Origin: Sulfurivirga caldicuralii
GTDB taxonomy: Bacteria; Pseudomonadota; Gammaproteobacteria; Thiomicrospirales; Thiomicrospiraceae
DNA length: 5,499 nt
Direction of reading: 5' to 3'
Assembly (NCBI GenBank): GCA_015661715.1
Contig: DQVN01000107.1
Span: 1 to 5,499, forward strand
This document shows positions 1-5,499 of this stretch, in pieces (positions within the stretch are counted from its first letter, which is position 1; each line of letters begins with the position of its first letter). A model generated the notes under the pieces. That model searched no databases and had not been told where the DNA came from. It worked only from the letters and a program-made list of their open reading frames with translations. A program made the position numbers and the translations under genes.

Positions 1-644
1 GCGTAACCTTCGTTGACTAGCTGGCGCACACTTTCCAGTTGACGGTTTAACAACGCCAGTTGTTGTGCCTTTGCCTTTGCATTGGCTTCATTGGCTTGGG
101 CTTGCTGCTCGAGGATGTTTAGGGCATTTTCCAAGGCGCGTGCTCTGGCGGCAAACAGTTGTTGTTGCAACTGCATCTGCGTTTGCGCATTACTCTCGGG
201 TGGCAGGTCTAACAGAGAATCAGGGAAGTGGATCTCTTTTGCACCGTTTTTTTCTGCCTCCAGGCGGGCTAATTGTGCCAGTTGGGCGGCGTATTCCTGA
301 AGGGTATTAATGTATTCACTGCGCAGTTGGGTGTCGTCCAGTTCGAGCAACGGTTGGCCTTTTGTCACATACTGCGCTTCTTGTACATGAATCGCCTTGA
401 CAGTGCCACCTTTGGGATGGGCGATGATTTTGCGCTCGCCTTGAACGATTGCGGTGGCCGGAGCGGGTACGCCGGCATCTAGCGGGGCGGTTGTGGCCCA
501 GAAAACGAAGCCACCAAAGCCAATCAACAGAATCAGCAACCCCCAGCGTAAAAAACGCTGGGCATCGGTGGGTACCTCATTTTGTAATAGGGCCTCTGCA
601 TCGGCCACATCTTGTTTTAGTGTTTTATCCTGATTTGCGTTCAT
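1..644 (-). CDS. HlyD/PrtE-type type I secretion membrane fusion protein (N-terminal 214 aa; C-terminus beyond left edge)
   Basis: This is the periplasmic adaptor of a type I secretion system. Such proteins bridge the inner-membrane ABC exporter and the outer-membrane TolC-like channel. The frame is open from ATG (644-642) to the left edge, giving 214 residues; family members usually have about 400-450, so roughly half is missing. I read a short cytoplasmic N-terminus (1-32), one membrane segment (about 33-53, GLLILLIGFGGFVFWA), the periplasmic HlyD signature region (67-110, with VQGERKIIAHPKGG, then a biotinyl-lipoyl-like half motif ending GQPLLELDDTQLRSE), and a long alanine/glutamine-rich helical coiled-coil arm (about 111 to the edge, with QAQANEANAKAKAQQ). 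GGAAAG lies four bases before the ATG. It follows the ABC gene by 69 bases on the same strand, the usual PrtD-PrtE order. Family assignment is firm; the substrate is inferred only from the neighbouring protease. Confidence 0.93.
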   Translation of the reverse strand, partial: MNANQDKTLKQDVADAEALLQNEVPTDAQRFLRWGLLILLIGFGGFVFWATTAPLDAGVPAPATAIVQGERKIIAHPKGGTVKAIHVQEAQYVTKGQPLLELDDTQLRSEYINTLQEYAAQLAQLARLEAEKNGAKEIHFPDSLLDLPPESNAQTQMQLQQQLFAARARALENALNILEQQAQANEANAKAKAQQLALLNRQLESVRQLVNEGY

Positions 645-713
645 GGTTCTTTCCGTGATATTTGTAATTAACGGCTGAAAATTTTCCTGTTGGCATAACT
701 GGCATCCAGGTTT

Positions 714-2510
714 TTATGATTTTTGCGGCTTGATGGGCACCGTTTGGGTCTGGGGTGCCTTGTGCGTTTGCTGTTTAGATGCTGTTTGGCCTTGGCGTGC
801 TTGTTGTTGTGCCTGCTGCTTTGCTTTGGCCATTTGCGCCAGAATCTGTTCTTTGGGGCCATAGGCCTGCATCATGCCGTCGCGCAGCACCATCAGGTTG
901 TCTACTCCGTTAAGCAGGTTCATTTTGTGGGTGATGACCACAACGGTGCGCCCTTCTTGCTTGAGGGTGCGCAGAGCTTGAATCAGCGCAGCCTCACCGG
1001 CTTCGTCAAGGTTGGCATTGGGTTCATCCAGCACCAGCAGGCGGGCATCGCCATACATGGCGCGGGCCAAGGCGATACGCTGGCGCTGGCCGCCGGAAAG
1101 ATTGGCGCCGCCCGGTCCAATCGGAGTCTCATACCCTTTGGGAAAGCGCAGAATCATTTCATGCACACCGGCACGTTTGGCGGCCTGAATGATTTTTTCC
1201 GAGTCTAGATCGCCAAAGCGGGCGATGTTTTCTGCAATGGTGCCCTCAAAGAGCTCGATGTCCTGAGGCAGGTAGCCAATGTAGGGGCCGACTTCGCTTT
1301 TATCCCACTGGAACAAATCGGCGCCATCTAGGCGAACCTTACCGGCCGCAGGAGGCCACACCCCCACCAGCAGTCGCGCCAGGGTGGATTTGCCCGATGC
1401 AGAGGGGCCGATCATGCCCACAATGGTGCCTGGTTCAATGACAAAATTAACTCCTTTGAGCACCGGGGTTTGCCCACCGGGAGGGATGGCTACTACATTT
1501 TCCACCTGAACATGACCTTTGGGAGCGGGAAGTGAAAGGTGCGTCTGGCGCCGGGGAAAGCTGGCTAGCAGTTCGTTGAGGCGCTGGTAAGCGCCACGGG
1601 CGGTGACAAAGCCTTTCCAGTTAGCGATCAGTTGCTCCACGGGCGCTAGGGCGCGACCCAAGAGGATGGAACCGGCGATCATACCTCCAGCCGTCATCTC
1701 GTCTTGCAACACCAGCCAGGCACCCAGGCCGAGTACCAGGGACTGCACCATAATGCGTGTCACCTTGGTGGTGGCGGTGATCAGGCCGGCGCGGTCGCTG
1801 GCGGTGGCTTGCAGAGCGAGGTGTTTCATGTGCTTCTCGCGCCACTTTTTGCGCAGATTGGGCTGCATGCCCATGGCCTCAATCACCTCGGCATTAGCCA
1901 GGTTGTTGTGCGCAAAGTTAACAGCTTGGTTGGCCTGTTGATTGGCTTGTTGCAGAGGTTTGCGGGTTGTCAATTCGTTAATCACCGCCAGGGCCAATAG
2001 CACAAGGGTGGCGCCCACGGCAAACCAGCCAACCAGGGGATGGAGCAGGAAAATGACGCCAATGTAGATGGGAATCCAGGGTACATCAAAAAAGGCAAAA
2101 GGGCCGTTGCCGGTCAGAAATTGGCGCAACTGAGTCAAATCAGACAAGGCCTGGCGGGCATTGCCTACCCCTTTGCGCAGGGTGGCCTCAAAGGCGGCAT
2201 CAAAAACACGCTCATTAATGCGGTGCTCCATAATCGCGCCGACCCGCACCAGGACCCGGGAACGGATAAACTCTAATAGCCCCATCAGCACAAATAGCCC
2301 GACAACCAGGGCGGTGAGCACAAATAGGGTGTTTTCATTGCGGCTGGTGAGTACCCGGTCATAGACCTGCAGCATGTAGATGGCGGGCACCAGCATGAGC
2401 AGGTTGATGACAAAGGAGAAGGCGCCGACGCCATAGAAGTAGCGGCGTAAATAACGCAAGAGGTCACCCAGTTCGGAGGTGATTTTTTGTGCTGTTGAGG
2501 GGTGCTTCAT
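714..2510 (-). CDS. Type I secretion system permease/ATPase, PrtD/AprD/HasD-type ABC exporter
   Basis: This inner-membrane ABC exporter (598 aa) would drive one-step export of a leaderless substrate. The membrane domain (about 1-320) has hydrophobic segments near 28-48, 62-82, 147-178 and 251-290. It has no C39 peptidase or C39-like N-terminal extension, so it belongs with PrtD/HasD rather than the HlyB or bacteriocin exporters, and its length fits that group. The nucleotide-binding domain has Walker A GPSASGKST (368-376, Lys374), Q-loop YLPQD (Gln416), signature LSGGQ (471-475), Walker B LLVLDE (491-496, Glu496) and H-loop His528, so it should be a working ATPase. Residues from about 557 form a Gln/Lys/Ala-rich, probably disordered tail. 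AAGGAG overlaps the stop of the upstream TnpB-like gene, 11 bases before the ATG, so the two are probably cotranscribed, with the adaptor gene next. The divergent protease at 3191 is the likely cargo; this is inferred from position. Confidence 0.95.
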   Translation of the reverse strand: MKHPSTAQKITSELGDLLRYLRRYFYGVGAFSFVINLLMLVPAIYMLQVYDRVLTSRNENTLFVLTALVVGLFVLMGLLEFIRSRVLVRVGAIMEHRINERVFDAAFEATLRKGVGNARQALSDLTQLRQFLTGNGPFAFFDVPWIPIYIGVIFLLHPLVGWFAVGATLVLLALAVINELTTRKPLQQANQQANQAVNFAHNNLANAEVIEAMGMQPNLRKKWREKHMKHLALQATASDRAGLITATTKVTRIMVQSLVLGLGAWLVLQDEMTAGGMIAGSILLGRALAPVEQLIANWKGFVTARGAYQRLNELLASFPRRQTHLSLPAPKGHVQVENVVAIPPGGQTPVLKGVNFVIEPGTIVGMIGPSASGKSTLARLLVGVWPPAAGKVRLDGADLFQWDKSEVGPYIGYLPQDIELFEGTIAENIARFGDLDSEKIIQAAKRAGVHEMILRFPKGYETPIGPGGANLSGGQRQRIALARAMYGDARLLVLDEPNANLDEAGEAALIQALRTLKQEGRTVVVITHKMNLLNGVDNLMVLRDGMMQAYGPKEQILAQMAKAKQQAQQQARQGQTASKQQTHKAPQTQTVPIKPQKS

Positions 2511-2522
2511 GGTTGGACAAGC

Positions 2523-2528
2523 TCCTTA
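2523..2528 (-). promoter_or_regulatory. Ribosome binding site of the ABC exporter gene
   Basis: On the minus strand the sequence reads TTTAAGGAGC. AAGGAG overlaps the TAA stop (2528-2526) of the upstream TnpB-like gene and lies 11 bases before the ABC ATG. This arrangement supports translational linkage of the two genes and fixes the ABC start. Confidence 0.7.
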
Positions 2529-3101
2529 AAGATTGCAGGTGTAGGCTGAGTCAACGAAAACCTGTTGCTGTTGTGCATCGGTAACCAGGTGTGCAGGCAA
2601 TTGTGGCGACTTGGCTTCGAGGAAAAAGTGCAGGCTGTAGCGGCCTGCCTGTCCCATCAGCACCACCTCTTTCAATGCCAGGGTGCTCAGCAGTTGGGCG
2701 CTGGCCTCGTTCAGGCTTAAATTGAAGTGCAGGCGGCCATCCAGGGTAAACAGGGAGACCTGCTGTTCCTTTAGTGTCAGGGTGCGTTGGTCAAAGAAGA
2801 CCGGTGCGGTAGGGGCGAACACCAGTCGCGGCAGTGGGGCGTTGGAGCGCTGCAAACCCAGCTGTTTGAAGGTGCGCGCGACAGTATAGATGGCATTGCA
2901 CGCCATCTGTGCGCCCAGTTGTGGAAAACGTGCCCGCAGTGGCTGATAGGCCAGATGATGCAATGCGACCCGTGCGGTACAATGGTGTTGCCGGGCTATT
3001 GCGGCGGCCAGATTGCACGCCGCGCTGAAGTGTTCTTGCAGTGCCTGCAAAAACGCACTTTCCCGATCTGATAGCGCCAGCGGGCAGATCACGGTTTTCA
3101 T
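2526..3101 (-). CDS. Stand-alone TnpB (IS605 OrfB) N-terminal-like protein without RuvC domain; function unknown
   Basis: This 191-aa protein opens the secretion operon. Its sequence follows the N-terminal (REC/WED) half of IS200/IS605 TnpB proteins: an early LSDRE..FLQALQEHF helix, the ACN motif (28-30), a LHHLAYQPLR helix (48-56), a FPQLGAQM..NAIYTVARTFK stretch (59-79), then FFDQRTLTL (102-110), VSLFTLDGRL (115-124) and GRYSLHFFLEAK (153-164). In TnpB each has a counterpart (CN, Y..LR, LsaQM..raI..V...YK, yDeR.ls, vSl.T.dGR, yLh...e) and RuvC-I then begins. Here the chain stops 27 residues later, with no RuvC or zinc-ribbon segments and no room for a remnant: the ABC gene starts 15 bases downstream. 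It therefore cannot be a RuvC nuclease. There is no signal peptide or membrane segment. The start is ATG 3101; an in-frame stop lies at 3149-3147 and no other ATG intervenes. I infer a domesticated nucleic-acid-binding protein, perhaps a regulator. Resemblance is judged by eye, from memory of the family. Confidence 0.72.
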   Translation of the reverse strand: MKTVICPLALSDRESAFLQALQEHFSAACNLAAAIARQHHCTARVALHHLAYQPLRARFPQLGAQMACNAIYTVARTFKQLGLQRSNAPLPRLVFAPTAPVFFDQRTLTLKEQQVSLFTLDGRLHFNLSLNEASAQLLSTLALKEVVLMGQAGRYSLHFFLEAKSPQLPAHLVTDAQQQQVFVDSAYTCNL

Positions 3102-3133
3102 GGGGTTGCCTTGAGTGGTGAAAACGAGCCCGC

Positions 3134-3139
3134 ATTGTA
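3134..3139 (-). promoter_or_regulatory. Predicted -10 box of the leftward secretion operon promoter
   Basis: The minus strand reads TACAAT here, five of six matches to the sigma-70 -10 consensus. Transcription would start near 3126-3127, giving a leader of about 25 bases before the TnpB-like ATG. There is no recognisable -35 box at the proper spacing; that position (about 3157-3163) is occupied by the CRP-type operator, as in class II CRP-activated promoters. It is a prediction from sequence only. Confidence 0.5.
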
Positions 3140-3146
3140 CGGTATG

Positions 3147-3156
3147 TCATATATGA
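3147..3156. repeat. 10-bp perfect palindrome TCATATATGA in the divergent regulatory region
   Basis: TCATATATGA is its own reverse complement. It lies in the spacer between the predicted leftward -10 box and the CRP-type operator. It may be a second operator half-site pair, or just AT-rich promoter spacer that happens to be symmetric; ten bases of symmetry in AT-rich sequence is weak evidence. Confidence 0.25.
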
Positions 3157-3158
3157 AG

Positions 3159-3176
3159 TTGTGATTTGAGTCACAA
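3159..3176. promoter_or_regulatory. CRP/Vfr-type operator (TTGTGA-N6-TCACAA)
   Basis: An 18-bp inverted repeat with 6-bp arms and a 6-bp spacer (TTTGAG) contains the exact CRP core TGTGA-N6-TCACA. Its centre (3167.5) is 28.5 bases upstream of the first base of the leftward -10 box, that is near -41, the class II activator position for the secretion operon. Relative to the rightward protease gene it ends 14 bases before the ATG and abuts the ribosome binding site, so a bound CRP homologue would more likely block than activate a promoter for that gene starting upstream. The match is seen directly; the regulator and the direction of control are inferred. An FNR-type site (TTGAT-N4-ATCAA) does not fit. 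Confidence 0.7.
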
Positions 3177-3184
3177 AAGGGGAG
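3177..3184 (+). promoter_or_regulatory. Ribosome binding site of the protease gene
   Basis: AAGGGGAG lies six bases before the ATG at 3191. A TGA in the same frame at 3185-3187, two codons before the ATG, rules out any N-terminal extension. The protease therefore begins at 3191 or later and has no signal peptide. Confidence 0.7.
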
Positions 3185-3190
3185 TGAGTA

Positions 3191-4411
3191 ATGGTGGTGG
3201 CGGTTTCTTCTGCGCGGGAGCGGCAGCAAGTGGCGCTACCCGGGCTGGGCTATGATGGGGTGGTCTATATCGCGGCCAACGGGTTTTCAGGCACGGGTAG
3301 CCTGTTGCATGACGGGCGGGCGATTCTGACTGCTGCCCATGTGGTGGAGCAGATTGAGACCGCCGATGATGTGGCAGTGCTTTTTGAAACGCCTGCCGGA
3401 GCAGTGTGGCGTCAGGTGGCGGCGGTGGTCCTGCATCCTGAGTATGATGCGGATAACCTAAACAATGACTTGGCTATTCTCTGGCTGGAATCGGCGGCAC
3501 CGGCTAATGCGGATCGTTATGATCTCTACCGCGACACGGACGAGTTGACCCAGGCCTTTACTCTGGTGGGTTATGGTAATGGAGGGACAGGGTGGAACGG
3601 TGAGGTCGACTGTACGACCTGTGAGCCAGTGCGTCGTTATGCGGAAAATACTTTTGATGCTACTGCCACCCAACTGAAGAATGCGTTGGGTCCGATCATG
3701 GCTTGGGATCCCCGGGATTATGCTCAGTTGGTCGCCGACTTTGATGATGGTACCTTTGACCATGATGCGCTGGGTCAGTTGATCGGTGTGTATGACCTGG
3801 GGGTTGGGGTTACAGAGGGGATCATTGCTGCGGGGGACAGTGGTGGGCCGGCATTGATTGATCATCAGGTGGCGGGGGTGGCGAGTTATGGAATGTCGCT
3901 TTATACGGCTTGGGCGGATCCGGATATTGACAGTGTGACCAATTCTACATTTGGAGAAATGGCAGCCTGGCAGCGGGTTAGCAGTAATCAGCAGTGGATT
4001 GATCAAACCCTACGGGCGCGTCAGATGGAGCTCGGTGCGCCCACTTCTGTGGATGAGATTCAATTTTCGATTCATGAGGGAGATTGGGGTATCGACTATG
4101 TCTGGTTCTGGGTGGCCTACTCAGGGCCGTGGTTGGATGACGATCAACCGGTCAGCGTGCAATACCGTACTGTGGATGGCACGGCCCGGGCGGGTGAGGA
4201 CTATGTGCCCGTCTCGGGGCAGCTGCGCTTCTATCCAGGGGATACGGGCATTCCGATCGCAGTTGAAATCATTGGTGATACCCTGCCGGAGCCGGATGAA
4301 ACCTTTTATCTGGAGGTGTATGATCCCCAAGGTGGGACATTTCCTGGCGGGGTGAGATCCTTAAGTGCAGTGCGCACCATTATTGATGATGATGGCTATT
4401 GGTTTGGATGA
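3191..4411 (+). CDS. Leaderless trypsin-fold (S1 family) serine protease with C-terminal Calx-beta domain; likely type I secretion substrate
   Basis: This 406-aa predicted extracellular endopeptidase has the S1 triad: His50 in TAAH, Asp93 in NNDLAIL, and Ser217 in GDSGGP (215-220). Asp93 and Ser217 are further apart than in trypsin, with an insert (about 130-205) holding the only two cysteines, C141 and C144 (CTTC). The residue at the base of the S1 pocket (six before Ser217) is Ile211, not Asp, so trypsin-like Arg/Lys cleavage is unlikely. A Calx-beta domain follows (about 285-401: [47 protein letters not shown]), and the chain ends in DDDGYWFG. There is no signal peptide, and an in-frame stop just upstream excludes a longer start. 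The protein is acidic and lacks GGxGxD RTX repeats. Calx-beta domains bind calcium and occur in many secreted proteins. Divergence from an ABC exporter/adaptor operon suggests type I export with a C-terminal signal; this is inferred. Its stop overlaps the yidD start. Confidence 0.92.
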   Translation: MVVAVSSARERQQVALPGLGYDGVVYIAANGFSGTGSLLHDGRAILTAAHVVEQIETADDVAVLFETPAGAVWRQVAAVVLHPEYDADNLNNDLAILWLESAAPANADRYDLYRDTDELTQAFTLVGYGNGGTGWNGEVDCTTCEPVRRYAENTFDATATQLKNALGPIMAWDPRDYAQLVADFDDGTFDHDALGQLIGVYDLGVGVTEGIIAAGDSGGPALIDHQVAGVASYGMSLYTAWADPDIDSVTNSTFGEMAAWQRVSSNQQWIDQTLRARQMELGAPTSVDEIQFSIHEGDWGIDYVWFWVAYSGPWLDDDQPVSVQYRTVDGTARAGEDYVPVSGQLRFYPGDTGIPIAVEIIGDTLPEPDETFYLEVYDPQGGTFPGGVRSLSAVRTIIDDDGYWFG

Positions 4412-4692
4412 AAAGGCTGCATCTATTAACGCATTTACTAACCTTACCTGCACGCTTGGCCATTGGTCTGGTGCGCGCCTATCAGCGGTGGATCAGCCCG
4501 TGGCTGGCGCCGCGGTGCTGTTATTATCCCACTTGTTCCCAATATGCCATTGAGGCAATGAAAAAACACGGCCTGTTATGTGGTGGCTGGCTGGCGCTTA
4601 AGCGTATTAGCCGCTGCCATCCCGCCGCCACACCGGGTGAGGACCCAGTGCCTGACTGTGGCTGCCGCTGTCGGCACAAGCGGCGCTCTTGA
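4408..4692 (+). CDS. yidD: Membrane protein insertion efficiency factor YidD
   Basis: This 94-aa YidD-family protein would help the YidC/Sec machinery insert inner-membrane proteins and is expected at the cytoplasmic face. The family core is complete: an amphipathic N-terminal helix (about 13-24), YQRWISPWL (25-33), [14 protein letters not shown] (37-50), then [20 protein letters not shown] (53-71) and a short tail with DCGCRC. I start at ATG 4408; a TTG in frame three codons upstream (4399) is possible but would lie further inside the protease gene. The start overlaps the protease stop as ATGA, and I see no good Shine-Dalgarno sequence, so translation may depend on reinitiation after the protease. 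In most bacteria yidD lies in the rpmH-rnpA-yidD-yidC cluster; none of those genes is visible here. It may be the only copy relocated or a second copy. Confidence 0.93.
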   Translation: MKRLHLLTHLLTLPARLAIGLVRAYQRWISPWLAPRCCYYPTCSQYAIEAMKKHGLLCGGWLALKRISRCHPAATPGEDPVPDCGCRCRHKRRS

Positions 4693-4767
4693 ATTTTTTC
4701 GTTTGTCGACGCGGCGTGTAACTGCACAATGGGCTGTTTTTTGCCGGTTGCCCCATTTATGGCGCTT

Positions 4768-5499
4768 TCAGCGCTTGCACAGCAGTTCAGGGTCGTCGCT
4801 GTAGCCGTTGGCCACGCCTTTGGTGACAATGGCCACGGCATCATGGGGGTGTAGGCTTTCAAAGTGGTTGACGCGTACCCAGTAGTCCGCCACGGTGGTT
4901 TCGGCGGCGTTGAGCGCATGCTGTAGGCGGCGGGCGGCGTCTTCACAGAACATGAGGTTGGCGGCGTTGAGGCGGGCGAACTCCTGTTCGTCTTCCCGTT
5001 TCACGGCGGCCTGGACGGGTGTTTGCAGGGCGCCTTCGATCAAGCTGATCAGCCCGGAAATGTTCAACGCTGCTCCCTGTGCCAAGCGCACCCGTACCTG
5101 CGCAATGGAACGCTGGCTGTGGGGGGTGGCGCAAACGCCCTCGGGGGTGGCTAGCCAGGCCAGCGCCTCTTCCAGGCTGATGGATGTGTGGCCTTTGAAG
5201 CGTTCGGCAAAAGCTTCCTGAATGAGTTGACGGGACAGGGCGGCGGAGCAGGGGCAGGTGGAGGAGTAGGGCACTTCTACGCTCAGCTCGCAGCCGAAAC
5301 CATCTCCGCTAAGTTGGGCGCGGATTTCTACTGGATAGTGTTTCCAGCCGCTGTTGTCGCTGATTAACGCTGGACGGCGTTCGTAGTAGTCAAAACGAAA
5401 CGCCACATGGGCGCGGTTGCTCAAGCCGTTGTGGGAGCTAATAAAGTCGGCCAACAACTGTCTCAGGGTTTGAGTGGTGACCGGCCCGCTCTGGGAGAA
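4768..5499 (-). CDS. folE2: GTP cyclohydrolase IB (FolE2), 5'-truncated by the window edge
   Basis: FolE2 converts GTP to 7,8-dihydroneopterin triphosphate, the entry step to tetrahydrofolate and, through related steps, queuosine. The frame is open to the right edge and gives 243 residues ending at TGA 4770-4768; family members have about 270-310, so only the N-terminus is missing. An internal TTG at 5457 is not the start, because the frame continues without a stop through [14 protein letters not shown]. Numbering from the edge, visible signatures are [40 protein letters not shown] (metal-ligand Cys in the family; C82 and C84), [12 protein letters not shown] (H127), [28 protein letters not shown] and LHPHDAV. 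FolE2 enzymes tolerate various metals, and folE2 is often zinc-repressed through Zur, but its promoter is outside the window. It converges with yidD across 75 bases and shows no evident link to the secretion genes. Confidence 0.96.
   Translation of the reverse strand, partial: FSQSGPVTTQTLRQLLADFISSHNGLSNRAHVAFRFDYYERRPALISDNSGWKHYPVEIRAQLSGDGFGCELSVEVPYSSTCPCSAALSRQLIQEAFAERFKGHTSISLEEALAWLATPEGVCATPHSQRSIAQVRVRLAQGAALNISGLISLIEGALQTPVQAAVKREDEQEFARLNAANLMFCEDAARRLQHALNAAETTVADYWVRVNHFESLHPHDAVAIVTKGVANGYSDDPELLCKR

Noticed and set aside
645..713. Possible attenuator in the 69-base gap between the ABC and adaptor genes (CCTG/CAGG pairing and a GAAAATTTTC palindrome).
   Set aside because: The stem is only four base pairs with a long loop and no T tract follows it in the reading direction; there is no basis to call regulation.
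723..1208. 161-codon open frame on the plus strand opposite the ABC ATPase domain.
   Set aside because: It is a shadow of the strongly conserved minus-strand gene; its Leu/Cys-rich translation matches no family and it has no start context.
2888..2908. Perfect 7-bp inverted repeat AGATGGC/GCCATCT with a 7-base loop, inside the TnpB-like gene; considered as an IS605 end hairpin or guide-RNA element.
   Set aside because: It encodes conserved-looking residues (MACNAIY region) and a few such repeats are expected by chance in 5.5 kb; there is no matching second end.
2791..3174. 127-codon open frame on the minus strand in another frame over the TnpB-like gene.
   Set aside because: The TnpB-like frame has family motifs, a linked downstream gene and a promoter at the right distance; this overlap has none.
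2526..3190. An IS200/IS605 insertion sequence.
   Set aside because: There is no tnpA, no RuvC part of tnpB and no convincing end hairpins, and the gene is tightly packed between its promoter and the ABC start.
3458..4006. 182-codon open frame antisense to the protease.
   Set aside because: The protease frame carries a full catalytic triad and Calx-beta motifs; the antisense frame has no recognisable domain.
4664..4699. Possible terminator after yidD: GCCGCT/AGCGGC stem (9-base loop) followed by a T6 run at 4694-4699.
   Set aside because: The T run begins nine bases after the stem, and the stem lies inside the yidD coding sequence; the geometry is poor for an intrinsic terminator.
4762..4775. 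GCGCT-TTC-AGCGC hairpin over the folE2 stop codon.
   Set aside because: Only five base pairs with no T tract following on either strand; not supportable as a terminator.

Overview
The window looks like a stretch of gammaproteobacterial chromosome with moderate GC. It has short intergenic gaps, Shine-Dalgarno-type starts, a CRP/Vfr-type operator, and YidD and FolE2 proteins of proteobacterial type. Nothing in it fixes the genus.

Layout. (1) 1-3101, minus strand, read right to left: a three-gene unit. It starts with a 191-aa protein that resembles only the N-terminal half of IS200/IS605 TnpB and has no RuvC nuclease domain. A 598-aa type I secretion ABC transporter of the PrtD/AprD/HasD type follows, then a HlyD/PrtE-type membrane fusion protein cut by the left edge. 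(2) 3102-3190: a compact divergent regulatory region. It holds a perfect TGTGA-N6-TCACA operator centred about 41 bases upstream of the predicted start of the leftward transcript, with a good -10 box (TACAAT). (3) 3191-4411, plus strand: a trypsin-fold (S1) serine protease with a C-terminal Calx-beta domain, no N-terminal signal peptide and no RTX nonapeptides. (4) 4408-4692, plus strand: yidD, overlapping the protease stop by ATGA. (5) 4768-5499, minus strand: the C-terminal ~243 residues of GTP cyclohydrolase IB (FolE2), cut by the right edge and convergent with yidD.

Working model. The divergent pair looks like an exoprotease locus: the ABC protein and the adaptor would export the leaderless protease in one step through an outer-membrane TolC-like channel that is not in the window. 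The CRP-type site would tie leftward transcription to cAMP or carbon status and might also affect the protease, because the site lies directly in front of the protease ribosome binding site. The odd member is the RuvC-less TnpB-like protein that opens the secretion operon. It sits where serralysin operons often carry a protease inhibitor gene, but it does not look like one. It may be a domesticated nucleic-acid-binding remnant of a transposon-associated nuclease and is the best candidate here for something undescribed. folE2 (folate/queuosine precursor pathway) appears to be an unrelated housekeeping neighbour.
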